Origin: Sulfurovum sp. | GTDB lineage: Bacteria > Campylobacterota > Campylobacteria > Campylobacterales > Sulfurovaceae | Length of the DNA: 13,222 nucleotides | NCBI GenBank assembly: GCA_015661535.1 | Contig: DQVY01000227.1 | Span: 1-13,222 of the forward strand | Direction of reading: 5' to 3' | Shown: positions 6,690 to 13,222 of the stretch, piece after piece | How the letters are laid out: each line of letters begins with the position of its first letter | Position numbering within the stretch: the stretch's first letter is position 1 | Notes under the pieces: model-generated | Database searches by the model: none | Told to the model about the DNA's origin: nothing | The model's input: only the letters and a program-made list of their open reading frames with translations | Program-made: the position numbers and the translations under genes

Positions 6690-7238
6690 ATGAAAAAAAT
6701 TATAGTGTTGTCTTTACTTGTAGTACCTGCTATGTTGTTGGCTTCGACGCATGCAGATGGTGAGACTACACGTTATATGTTACAGACAGGCAGAGAAACA
6801 GACTTTTGGCCAAGAGTAATTAACTTTACCATTTGGGTCTCTTTACTTTATTATTTGATCGCTAATCCGATTAAAAACTTTTTTCAAGGTAGAAGTGAAG
6901 GTATTGCCGGTCAACTCAATGAGATCGAGCTAAAACTCCAGGCTGCAAAAGACGAGCAGAAAGAAGCACAGTTGCGTTTAGATGAGAGTGAGGCGAAAGC
7001 TGCACAGATCATTGAAGATGCAAAAAAAGAGGCAGAACTCTTAGCTAAAAAGATCGCAGAAGCAAATGAGAATGAGTTAAAGCTTATGGGCAAACAACTC
7101 GAAGAAAAAATGCTTTTTGAAGAGAGAAAATCTGCACGTGAAGCTATTGAGAATGTGTTAAGTGAAAATATCACCAATGATGACATCATGCTTGACTCAG
7201 CTAAAGTTGTTGATATTATTTCTAAGAAGGTGGCATAG
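6690..7238 (+). CDS. atpF: ATP synthase F0 subunit b
   Basis: This is the main stalk subunit, 182 residues. Unlike E. coli b (156 residues), it starts with a signal-peptide-like segment: MKKIIVLSLLVVPAMLLA (1-18), then STHADGET. A second hydrophobic stretch follows at about 42-59 (RVINFTIWVSLLYYLIANP), which is the genuine b membrane anchor, with FWPRVINF just before it. The cytoplasmic part from about 64 is a long coiled coil (QLNEIELKLQAAKDEQKEAQ and onward) that binds delta at its C terminus. If the first segment is cleaved after about residue 20, the mature N terminus would face the periplasm; if not, the protein is a two-helix hairpin. The start has AGGAAGGG at 6674-6681. The atpH start follows 2 bases after the stop. 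Confidence 0.93.
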   Translation: MKKIIVLSLLVVPAMLLASTHADGETTRYMLQTGRETDFWPRVINFTIWVSLLYYLIANPIKNFFQGRSEGIAGQLNEIELKLQAAKDEQKEAQLRLDESEAKAAQIIEDAKKEAELLAKKIAEANENELKLMGKQLEEKMLFEERKSAREAIENVLSENITNDDIMLDSAKVVDIISKKVA

Positions 7239-7240
7239 TT

Positions 7241-7765
7241 ATGGAAGAATTAATAGCCAAAAGATATGCAAAAGCACTCTCTTCAGTAAGCAATAATATT
7301 GCAGGCATTGTTGAAGTACTTAATGTATTGACTGAAGTCATTCAGGCAGAAGAAATAAGATCAGCATTGATCTCTCCTTTGGTGAATGATGCAAAAAAAA
7401 CAGAAATGATCTTGTCTGCTGTGAGTGATGATGACAAGACACTTGTTAACTTTATCAAGGTTTTAGGTGAAAACAAAAGACTTGATCTTATCCCTGCTAT
7501 TGCAAAAGTATTAAATGCTGACTTGCAAAAAGCGTCAAACCAGTACGAAGGTGTGTTAAAAAGCAGCGAAGCACTTGGTGAAGATGAGTTAAGTAAGCTT
7601 GAAGAGACACTTAAGAGATATACAGGTTCTGAGATTAAATTGAAACAGGAAAAAACGGATCTTGACGGGTTACGTGTTTCAGTGGATGATTTGGGTATTG
7701 AGGTTAACTTCTCTAAACAGAGAGTTAAAGAACAACTAATTGATTTCATTAAGAAATCTTTATAG
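7241..7765 (+). CDS. atpH: ATP synthase F1 subunit delta
   Basis: Delta joins the peripheral stalk to the top of the alpha3-beta3 head. The 174 residues match the usual 175-180. The N-terminal six-helix bundle begins MEELIAKRYAKALSSV, with the family motif YAKAL at 9-13. The C-terminal part carries YTGSEIKLKQEKTDLDGLRVSV and ends QLIDFIKKSL, the region that contacts the b subunits. The Gly-Gly of the family's C-terminal motif is replaced by DGL, a mild change of the kind common in this fast-evolving subunit. The start depends on AAGAAGG (7224-7230) inside the atpF end, so translation is probably coupled to atpF. Confidence 0.93.
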   Translation: MEELIAKRYAKALSSVSNNIAGIVEVLNVLTEVIQAEEIRSALISPLVNDAKKTEMILSAVSDDDKTLVNFIKVLGENKRLDLIPAIAKVLNADLQKASNQYEGVLKSSEALGEDELSKLEETLKRYTGSEIKLKQEKTDLDGLRVSVDDLGIEVNFSKQRVKEQLIDFIKKSL

Positions 7766-7776
7766 TTATCTAATAG

Positions 7777-7783
7777 AAAGGAG
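7777..7783 (+). promoter_or_regulatory. Ribosome binding site deciding the atpA GTG start
   Basis: AAAGGAG ends 5 bases before GTG 7789, an ideal position. It supports the GTG start, which gives the protein start MAVKLQADEISSIIKE typical of alpha subunits. Confidence 0.75.
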
Positions 7784-7788
7784 TATCA

Positions 7789-9303
7789 GTGGCAGTTAAA
7801 TTGCAAGCAGATGAGATAAGTTCAATCATCAAAGAAAGAATTGAGAATTTTGAAATTGATGTAGACATCAATGAAATAGGAAAAGTAGTAGGTATCGCAG
7901 ATGGTATTACAACAGTATATGGTCTTAACAATGTTATGGCTGGGGAAGTTGTAGAATTTGATAATGGTGCAAAAGGACTTGTATTAAACCTTGAAGAGGC
8001 AAACGTTGGTGTTGTTGTTCTTGGTTCAAGTACAGGAATCAAAGAAGGTATGTCTGTTAAAAGAGAAGGCAAACTTTTAAAAACACCAGTAGGTGACGGA
8101 CTCATCGGTAGAGTCGTTAACTCACTAGGTGAAGCGGTAGACGGTAAAGGTGCTATTGAAGCAACTGAGCATAGATTTATCGAAGAGAAAGCACCTGGGA
8201 TCATGGCTAGAAAATCAGTACATGAGCCACTACAAACAGGGATCAAAGCAATTGATGCACTTGTACCGGTTGGTAGAGGTCAAAGAGAGCTTATTATTGG
8301 TGACAGACAAACAGGTAAAACTACTTTGGCCATCGATACGATCATCAACCAAAAAGGTCAAGATGTTGTATGTATCTATGTTGCTATTGGTCAAAAACAA
8401 TCAACAGTAGCTGCTACAGTGAAAAAACTTGAAGAACATGGTGCAATGGACTATACGATCGTTGTAACTGCTTCTGCAGCTGATTCATCTGCACTTCAAT
8501 TCCTTGCACCTTATGCTGGTGTAACGATGGCTGAGTACTTCAGAGACAACGGCAGACATGCAGTTATTTTCTATGATGACCTTTCTAAACATGCGGTTGC
8601 ATACAGAGAGATGTCATTGATCCTTAGAAGACCTCCGGGTCGTGAAGCATACCCAGGGGATGTTTTCTACCTACACTCAAGACTACTTGAAAGAGCTGCA
8701 AAGCTTTCTGATGATCTAGGTGCCGGTTCAATCACTGCATTCCCGATCATTGAGACTCAGGCGGGTGACGTTGCGGCATATATCCCGACAAACGTTATTT
8801 CTATTACTGATGGACAGATCTTCCTTGAGACTGACTTGTTCAACTCAGGTATCAGACCGGCAATTAACGTAGGACTTTCAGTTTCACGTGTTGGTGGTGC
8901 TGCACAGATCAAAGCGACAAAACAAGTTTCCGGAACATTGAGACTTGACTTGGCTTCATTTAGAGAGCTTCAAGCTTTTGCACAATTTGCATCTGATCTT
9001 GATGACTATACAAGAGGTCAGCTAGAGCGTGGGCAAAGAATGGTTGAAGTGCTTAAGCAAGGGCCTTATGCTCCTGTTGCTATTGAAAAGCAAGTTGTTA
9101 TTATCTTCGCTGGTGCCCAAGGTTACCTAGATGATATTGCTGCATCTTCAGTCACTAAATTTGAAGCAGAGCTTATGCCGTTTATGGAAGCTAAATATGA
9201 AAATATTTTAGAAGCTATCAGAAATGACAAAAAGATCTCTGATGATACAGATGCTCAATTAAGAAAAGCTATCGAAGACTTTAAAGCTTCATTTGCTGAG
9301 TAA
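7789..9303 (+). CDS. atpA: ATP synthase F1 subunit alpha
   Basis: Alpha forms the non-catalytic nucleotide sites of the F1 head and lends an arginine to each catalytic site. The 504 residues are the normal length. It starts with GTG. Motifs in order are ADGITTVYGL 37-46 in the beta-barrel domain, Walker A GDRQTGKT 171-178, a Walker B region HAVIFYDDLSKHA 257-269, LRRPPGREAYPGDVFYLHSRLLERA 279-303, the ATPase signature PAINVGLSVS 357-366 and the arginine finger Arg367 in SVSRVGG. All key residues are present. It lies 23 bases after atpH, the widest gap so far in the operon, and has its own strong binding site, as befits a subunit needed in three copies. Confidence 0.99.
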   Translation: MAVKLQADEISSIIKERIENFEIDVDINEIGKVVGIADGITTVYGLNNVMAGEVVEFDNGAKGLVLNLEEANVGVVVLGSSTGIKEGMSVKREGKLLKTPVGDGLIGRVVNSLGEAVDGKGAIEATEHRFIEEKAPGIMARKSVHEPLQTGIKAIDALVPVGRGQRELIIGDRQTGKTTLAIDTIINQKGQDVVCIYVAIGQKQSTVAATVKKLEEHGAMDYTIVVTASAADSSALQFLAPYAGVTMAEYFRDNGRHAVIFYDDLSKHAVAYREMSLILRRPPGREAYPGDVFYLHSRLLERAAKLSDDLGAGSITAFPIIETQAGDVAAYIPTNVISITDGQIFLETDLFNSGIRPAINVGLSVSRVGGAAQIKATKQVSGTLRLDLASFRELQAFAQFASDLDDYTRGQLERGQRMVEVLKQGPYAPVAIEKQVVIIFAGAQGYLDDIAASSVTKFEAELMPFMEAKYENILEAIRNDKKISDDTDAQLRKAIEDFKASFAE

Positions 9304-9315
9304 GAAAGGCTACTA

Positions 9316-10203
9316 ATGGCTAATTTAAAAGAGATAAAGCGTAAGATAGGTTCTGTTAAGAATACACAGAAAACCACTAACGCTATGAAGCTTGTATCTT
9401 CTGCTAAACTAAAAAGAACAGAAGAACTTGCTAAAAGATCAAGAGTTTATGCTGAAAAATTGACGGAACTCTTAAATGAGATCGCTCAAAAAATGCAACA
9501 GTCTAATGCTGACGGTATCGATAATATATACTTTAGGGATGGTAAAAATCCTAAAAAAGTGGATATTATTTTTATCACCGCAGACAAAGGTCTTTGTGGC
9601 GGGTTTAACTCTCAGACGATCAAAAGAGCTAGTGCGTTGATCGCTGAATATCAGGCAAAAGATGTGAAAGTACGTCTTAGAGCAGTGGGTAGAAAAGGTA
9701 TTGATTACTTCAAATTCAACAACGTTGAATTAAATGATGAGATCATTGGCCTTTCTGCTGCACCTGACTTTAAGCAGGCGGCTGAATTTATTTCAGAAGT
9801 GGCTGCATCTTATGTCAATGGTGAAACAGACAAGATCATCTTGATCCATAATGGGTATGTGAATATGATCACTCAAGAGATCAGAGAAGATCAGGTTTTA
9901 CCGGTTGATACATCAAAACTTGAGTTGAACACTGTGTCAACTTCAGAGCTTGAAGTTGAACCAGATGATGATGACACACTTCTTGATGCATTGGTTAAGC
10001 GTTATGTTGAGTATACAATGTATTACTCACTCATCGATTCATTGGCTGCAGAACACTCTGCACGTATGCAAGCGATGGACGCAGCAACCACTAATGCTAA
10101 AGAGATGGTAAAAGAACTTACTGTGAAGTATAACAAAGCAAGACAAGAAGCCATTACTACTGAACTCATAGAGATCATCAGTGGTGTGGAATCAATGAAA
10201 TAA
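9316..10203 (+). CDS. atpG: ATP synthase F1 subunit gamma
   Basis: Gamma is the central rotating shaft that couples proton flow through the c-ring to the three catalytic sites. The 295 residues fit the family (about 285-300). The N-terminal helix starts MANLKEIKRKIGSVKNTQKTTNAMKLVSSAKLKR, the region that reaches into the head. The Rossmann-like middle carries the conserved ITADKGLCGGFNSQ at 87-100. The C-terminal helix ends QEAITTELIEIISGVESMK, the standard gamma ending. The binding site AAAGG (9305-9309) lies 6 bases before the ATG, just after the atpA stop. Confidence 0.98.
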   Translation: MANLKEIKRKIGSVKNTQKTTNAMKLVSSAKLKRTEELAKRSRVYAEKLTELLNEIAQKMQQSNADGIDNIYFRDGKNPKKVDIIFITADKGLCGGFNSQTIKRASALIAEYQAKDVKVRLRAVGRKGIDYFKFNNVELNDEIIGLSAAPDFKQAAEFISEVAASYVNGETDKIILIHNGYVNMITQEIREDQVLPVDTSKLELNTVSTSELEVEPDDDDTLLDALVKRYVEYTMYYSLIDSLAAEHSARMQAMDAATTNAKEMVKELTVKYNKARQEAITTELIEIISGVESMK

Positions 10204-10217
10204 TAAGAGGAGAAGTA

Positions 10218-11618
10218 ATGACAGGTAAAATAGTACAAGTCTTAGGTCCCGTTCTAGATGTGGATTTTACAGACTACCTACCGGAGATTAACGAAGCGTT
10301 AGAAACGACGTTTATGGTTGACGGTAAAGAGCAAAAATTGGTTTTAGAAGTAGCAGCACAACTCGGTGATAACAGAGTAAGAACAATTGCTATGGATATG
10401 AGTGAAGGTGTAGTAAGAGGTCAGGAAGTGAAAGCAACCGGTGACTCTATTAAAGTACCTGTTGGTGAAGCAGTACTTGGACGTATCTTTAATGTTATCG
10501 GTGAAGCTATCGATGATAATGGTCCTGTAGAGGCAAAAGAATATTGGTCGATCCATAGAGATCCGCCAAAATTTGAAGAGTTAAGTACATCAACAGAAGT
10601 TTTTGAAACAGGTATTAAGGTTGTTGACCTTCTTGCACCGTATTCAAAAGGTGGAAAAGTTGGACTATTCGGTGGTGCGGGTGTTGGTAAAACAGTTATT
10701 ATCATGGAATTGATCAACAACGTTGCGCTTAAACATTCAGGTTTCTCTGTATTCGCAGGTGTTGGTGAAAGAACACGTGAAGGTAATGACCTTTACTTTG
10801 AAATGAAAGATTCAAACGTACTTGACAAAGTTGCACTGTGCTACGGTCAAATGTCAGAGCCTCCGGGAGCACGTAACCGTATTGCGCTTACAGGTCTTAC
10901 TATGGCTGAGTACTTTAGAGATGAAATGGGACTGGATGTTCTTATGTTTATCGATAATATCTTTAGATTTGCACAATCAGGTTCAGAAATGTCTGCACTT
11001 CTTGGTCGTATCCCTTCAGCTGTTGGTTACCAACCGACACTTGCAAGAGAGATGGGTGCACTTCAAGAGCGTATTACTTCTACAACAAAAGGTTCAATTA
11101 CTTCTGTTCAGGCAGTATATGTTCCTGCGGATGACTTGACGGATCCAGCTCCAGCTTCTGTATTTGCTCACTTGGATGCAACAACAGTACTTAACAGATC
11201 TATTGCTGAAAAAGGTATTTACCCTGCGGTTGATCCTTTGGACTCAACTTCAAGAATGCTTTCACCTCAAATTGTTGGTGAAGAGCACTATGCATTGGCA
11301 CGTGGTATTCAACAAATGCTTCAAAAGTATAAAGACCTTCAAGATATCATTGCGATTCTTGGTATGGATGAGCTTTCTGAAGATGACAAACTTGTTGTTG
11401 AAAGAGCAAGAAAGATTGAAAAATACCTTTCTCAGCCATTCCACGTTGCAGAAGTATTTACAGGTTCTCCAGGTGTATATGTTACACTTGATGAGACGAT
11501 TGAAGGCTTCAAAGGTCTTCTTGAAGGTAAATATGACGACATGAATGAAGCGGCATTCTACATGGTAGGAAACATTGCTGAAGCGATAGCTAAAAACGAT
11601 AAGATCAACGCTAAGTAA
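10218..11618 (+). CDS. atpD: ATP synthase F1 subunit beta
   Basis: Beta holds the three catalytic sites for ATP synthesis and hydrolysis. The 466 residues match the family. Seen in order are Walker A GGAGVGKT 152-159, the catalytic Glu184 and neighbouring Arg in GVGERTREGND (181-191), GQMSEPPGARNR 210-221, Walker B VLMFIDNIFRF 241-251, the signature PAVDPLDSTS 336-345, and the DELSEDD form of the DELSEED lever that pushes on gamma. All catalytic residues are intact. A strong AGAGGAG (10206-10212) precedes the ATG by 5 bases. A small hairpin spans the stop codon (see separate entry). Confidence 0.99.
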   Translation: MTGKIVQVLGPVLDVDFTDYLPEINEALETTFMVDGKEQKLVLEVAAQLGDNRVRTIAMDMSEGVVRGQEVKATGDSIKVPVGEAVLGRIFNVIGEAIDDNGPVEAKEYWSIHRDPPKFEELSTSTEVFETGIKVVDLLAPYSKGGKVGLFGGAGVGKTVIIMELINNVALKHSGFSVFAGVGERTREGNDLYFEMKDSNVLDKVALCYGQMSEPPGARNRIALTGLTMAEYFRDEMGLDVLMFIDNIFRFAQSGSEMSALLGRIPSAVGYQPTLAREMGALQERITSTTKGSITSVQAVYVPADDLTDPAPASVFAHLDATTVLNRSIAEKGIYPAVDPLDSTSRMLSPQIVGEEHYALARGIQQMLQKYKDLQDIIAILGMDELSEDDKLVVERARKIEKYLSQPFHVAEVFTGSPGVYVTLDETIEGFKGLLEGKYDDMNEAAFYMVGNIAEAIAKNDKINAK

Positions 11619-11625
11619 TCTTAGC
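11610..11625 (+). other. Small hairpin spanning the atpD stop codon
   Basis: GCTAAG (11610-11615) and CTTAGC (11620-11625) can pair around a TAAT loop that contains the atpD stop codon. No T run follows, so it is not a standard terminator. It could influence RNA stability or the relative yield of beta and epsilon, or arise by chance; a 6-bp stem is weak evidence. Confidence 0.3.
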
Positions 11626-11647
11626 TCTTATCTTATAAAGGATAATT

Positions 11648-12034
11648 ATGGAACTTATGAAGCTAGAAATAATCACACCAAACGGTGCGATCTTTGACGC
11701 TGAAGTAAAACAGGTAACACTACCAGGAGCTGAAGGTGAGTTTGGTGTTTTAGCCAAACATGCTACCTTGGTATCGTTACTTGATACGGGTGTTATTGTC
11801 ATCGAAAAAGCAGACGGAACAGAAGTAGCTGTAGCTATTAATTCCGGATATGTAAAAGTTGATGAAGAAAAAACGACTTGTATCGTAGATGGTGCAGTTG
11901 CACTTTCTGGTGAAGATGGTGATCTTGCCAAAGCACTTGAAGAGGCAAAAACACTTCTTAAAAGCACAGAATCTTCTAGCACAGCTATCGCAGCTGCGGT
12001 TAGTAAAGTTGAGCAAATCGGAAAGTCTTTTTAA
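11648..12034 (+). CDS. atpC: ATP synthase F1 subunit epsilon
   Basis: Epsilon sits at the foot of gamma, links it to the c-ring and can inhibit ATP hydrolysis. The 128 residues comprise an N-terminal beta sandwich (KLEIITPNGAIFDAEVKQVTLPGAEGEFGVLAKHA, with the family's GE[FL]G[VI]L motif at 30-35) and a two-helix C-terminal domain from about 90. The ATG at 11648 has AAAGG at 11637-11641. An in-frame ATG at 11657 would give MKLEIITPNG, closer to typical epsilon starts, but has a poorer binding site. It is the last ATP synthase gene and is followed after only 2 bases by tolQ, with no terminator between them. Confidence 0.95.
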   Translation: MELMKLEIITPNGAIFDAEVKQVTLPGAEGEFGVLAKHATLVSLLDTGVIVIEKADGTEVAVAINSGYVKVDEEKTTCIVDGAVALSGEDGDLAKALEEAKTLLKSTESSSTAIAAAVSKVEQIGKSF

Positions 12035-12036
12035 CA

Positions 12037-12609
12037 TTGGGCTCTCTTTTTACTTATTTCTTGGAAAGCAGTGCGATCACAATCTTTGTACTGCTTTTGC
12101 TCTCTGTCTATTTCATCGCCACTTTTTGGGTGTTTTTAGACAGATTTTATATTTTAAATTCTCGGATAGCCTCAGAAGCAAAATCACTTAAAGCACTTTA
12201 CACAGGCCAGTCAAAATCAGTGGCACATACCTCACTTATTTTTACTTATCTGTCACGTGTTAACACACCTAACAAAGCCATTTTAGAGGCAGCTTCTTCA
12301 GATGCTATACGGGTCTCTACCAAAGGCCTTACCTGGCTCTCTATTATTGCCTCTACTTCTCCTTTTATTGGTCTTTTTGGTACGGTGATCGGTATACTTG
12401 AAACATTTTCCAAACTTGGTTCACAGTCTTCTGCTTCTCTTTCTGTTGTGGCACCTGCCATCTCTGAAGCACTGATAGCCACAGCAGCAGGGATCGCTGT
12501 GGCCATTTTTGCGTATACCTTTCACCTTATTTTGAAACGTAAAGCCTATGAGCTCTCTTCTTTGCTTACTTCTCAATCAGAGGTGATACTTTCTCAGGTA
12601 GAGGAGTGA
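12037..12609 (+). CDS. tolQ: TolQ/ExbB-type proton channel protein
   Basis: TolQ with TolR forms the inner-membrane stator that uses the proton gradient to drive TolA. The 190 residues show three membrane helices: about 12-33 (SAITIFVLLLLSVYFIATFWVF), about 99-121 ending in the family signature GLFGTVIGI (112-120), and about 142-166 (ISEALIATAAGIAVAIFAYTF). Thr116 and Thr149 sit where the conserved channel threonines are expected. Start: TTG at 12037, 2 bases after atpC. The nearest purine-rich site (GGAAAG 12020-12025) is 11 bases away, so coupling to atpC is likely. ExbB and TolQ cannot be separated cleanly by sequence; the following tolR and TolA-like genes, and the remembered tolB-pal continuation in Campylobacter, favour the Tol system. 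Confidence 0.85.
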   Translation: MGSLFTYFLESSAITIFVLLLLSVYFIATFWVFLDRFYILNSRIASEAKSLKALYTGQSKSVAHTSLIFTYLSRVNTPNKAILEAASSDAIRVSTKGLTWLSIIASTSPFIGLFGTVIGILETFSKLGSQSSASLSVVAPAISEALIATAAGIAVAIFAYTFHLILKRKAYELSSLLTSQSEVILSQVEE

Positions 12610-12616
12610 GACCACT

Positions 12617-13003
12617 ATGTATTCATGGGATGATAGTCCAGACTTAAACATTACGCCTCTGGTAGATGTGATGCTGGTACTTATGGCCATTCTGATGATC
12701 ACGGCTCCTACTATTACTTTTCAGGAGCAGATAGACTTGCCTCAAGGCTCTAAGACGGTGAAGGTTGAAAAAGCAAAAACACTCACCATTCGCATGGATA
12801 AAGATCAAAAAATATACCTCAATAAAGATGTCTATGCACTCGATACTTTTGCAGATGATTTTGTCAATAAGTCCGTCAAGTTCGATAAAACATCTGAAGT
12901 CTATATACGTGCAGATGAAAATTTAAAATACAAAAATGTGATGTATCTCCTCAAAAGTGTAAAAGCGGCAGGTTTTGACAAGGTTTCACTCATAACGTTA
13001 TGA
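12617..13003 (+). CDS. tolR: TolR/ExbD-type protein
   Basis: This is the partner of TolQ in the proton-driven stator. The 128 residues have a short cytoplasmic start, then NITPLVDVMLVLMAILMITAP with the essential proton-carrying Asp17 in a single membrane helix (about 16-32), and a periplasmic domain of about 95 residues. The length is typical (about 130-140). The ATG follows GAGGAG (12601-12606), which lies in the tolQ end; the gap to tolQ is 7 bases. Its stop overlaps the start of the next gene in an ATGA junction. Confidence 0.9.
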   Translation: MYSWDDSPDLNITPLVDVMLVLMAILMITAPTITFQEQIDLPQGSKTVKVEKAKTLTIRMDKDQKIYLNKDVYALDTFADDFVNKSVKFDKTSEVYIRADENLKYKNVMYLLKSVKAAGFDKVSLITL

Positions 13004-13222
13004 TAAAAAAGTCTTCTACAGCCATTTCGGGTATTTTAGCTTTTGCTATCTATTTTACGGTTATTGCTGTGTTGATATTTTATTTTAATACACGTGATGA
13101 AAAAAAATCTAAACGCTATGTCAAAAAAGATGAACATCGTATACAAGTAGCCCTTTCTGCACCTAAAAAATCTTCGAAGCCTAAAGTTGTAAAGAAAAAA
13201 GTGAAGCCAAAACCAAAGAAAA
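13000..13222 (+). CDS. tolA: TolA/TonB-like energy transducer, N-terminal part (3' end outside window)
   Basis: The frame opens with an ATG that overlaps the tolR TGA and runs to the window edge, giving 74 residues. Residues 1-5 are basic, 8-29 form one membrane helix (AISGILAFAIYFTVIAVLIFYF), and the rest is a Lys/Pro/Ser-rich segment (SAPKKSSKPKVVKKKVKPKP) that would span the periplasm. This layout is that of TolA or TonB. The position after tolQ-tolR favours TolA. The helix contains no His, unlike the SxxxH motif of well-studied TolA and TonB. The C-terminal domain is not visible, so TonB remains possible. Confidence 0.75.
   Translation, partial: MIKKSSTAISGILAFAIYFTVIAVLIFYFNTRDEKKSKRYVKKDEHRIQVALSAPKKSSKPKVVKKKVKPKPKK

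Noticed and set aside
7128..7143. GCACGTGAAGC in atpF as a possible parS
   Set aside because: Only about 10 of 16 positions match the consensus and the site is not a full palindrome; other CACGTG cores in the window (about 10775, 11300, 12255, 13091) are no better.
7770..8246. A 158-codon minus-strand frame overlapping atpA
   Set aside because: atpA is a certain gene here; the reverse frame has low-complexity Ser/Pro/Thr composition and no independent support.
8880..8895. GTTTCACGTG inside atpA, resembling half of the parS palindrome TGTTTCACGTGAAACA
   Set aside because: The left 10 central bases match but the right arm (TTGG) does not, giving 10 of 16. The bases encode the highly conserved Val-Ser-Arg-Val of the alpha subunit, so coding explains them.
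10822..11544. Two plus-strand frames out of phase with atpD
   Set aside because: They are shifted readings of a fully intact beta subunit gene and show Leu/Lys/Gln-biased composition with no domain.

Overview
The window is a stretch of bacterial chromosome, about 38-40% GC by eye, that looks like Campylobacterota (the former Epsilonproteobacteria), probably a free-living Sulfurovum- or Sulfurimonas-type organism. I base this on three things. The gene order is rplU-rpmA-obgE-proB-fmt-birA-parA-parB-atpF'-atpF-atpH-atpA-atpG-atpD-atpC-tolQ-tolR-tolA, which as I remember it is the same order as in Campylobacter jejuni. There are two different b-type ATP synthase stalk genes. The ProB and BirA proteins are short, single-domain forms. 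The genus cannot be fixed from the sequence alone.

Layout. Positions 1-481 hold the 3' end of rplU and complete rpmA (ribosomal proteins L21 and L27), closed by a hairpin terminator at 488-513. Positions 520-855 hold the only gene on the minus strand, a small lipoprotein I cannot assign to a named family. A 123-base divergent promoter region (856-978) separates it from obgE. Positions 979-6142 are a tightly packed run: obgE, proB, fmt, birA, parA and parB, with gaps of 23 bases or less or short overlaps. A new promoter at about 6218-6226 starts the ATP synthase operon (6253-12034), which encodes b', b, delta, alpha, gamma, beta and epsilon. The a and c subunit genes (atpB, atpE) are absent, so the membrane rotor and channel must be encoded elsewhere. 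From 12037, only 2 bases after atpC, the Tol-Pal genes tolQ, tolR and the start of tolA follow without a visible terminator.

How the genes work together. The left part links ribosome building (L21, L27, Obg GTPase) and initiator tRNA formylation (Fmt) to proline synthesis (ProB) and biotin attachment (BirA). ParA/ParB partition the chromosome. The ATP synthase genes make the F1 head and the peripheral stalk. TolQ/TolR/TolA use the proton gradient to pull on the outer membrane at division.

Most of the window is conserved housekeeping sequence. I found no mobile element, CRISPR array, tRNA or rRNA gene. The accessory element is the lipoprotein gene with its doubled aromatic-x2-Gly-x3-Gly...Cys motif. 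Smaller points of interest are the signal-peptide-like start of the b subunit, the reduced BirA, the absence of His from the TolA membrane helix, and the coupling of atpC to tolQ by a TTG start.
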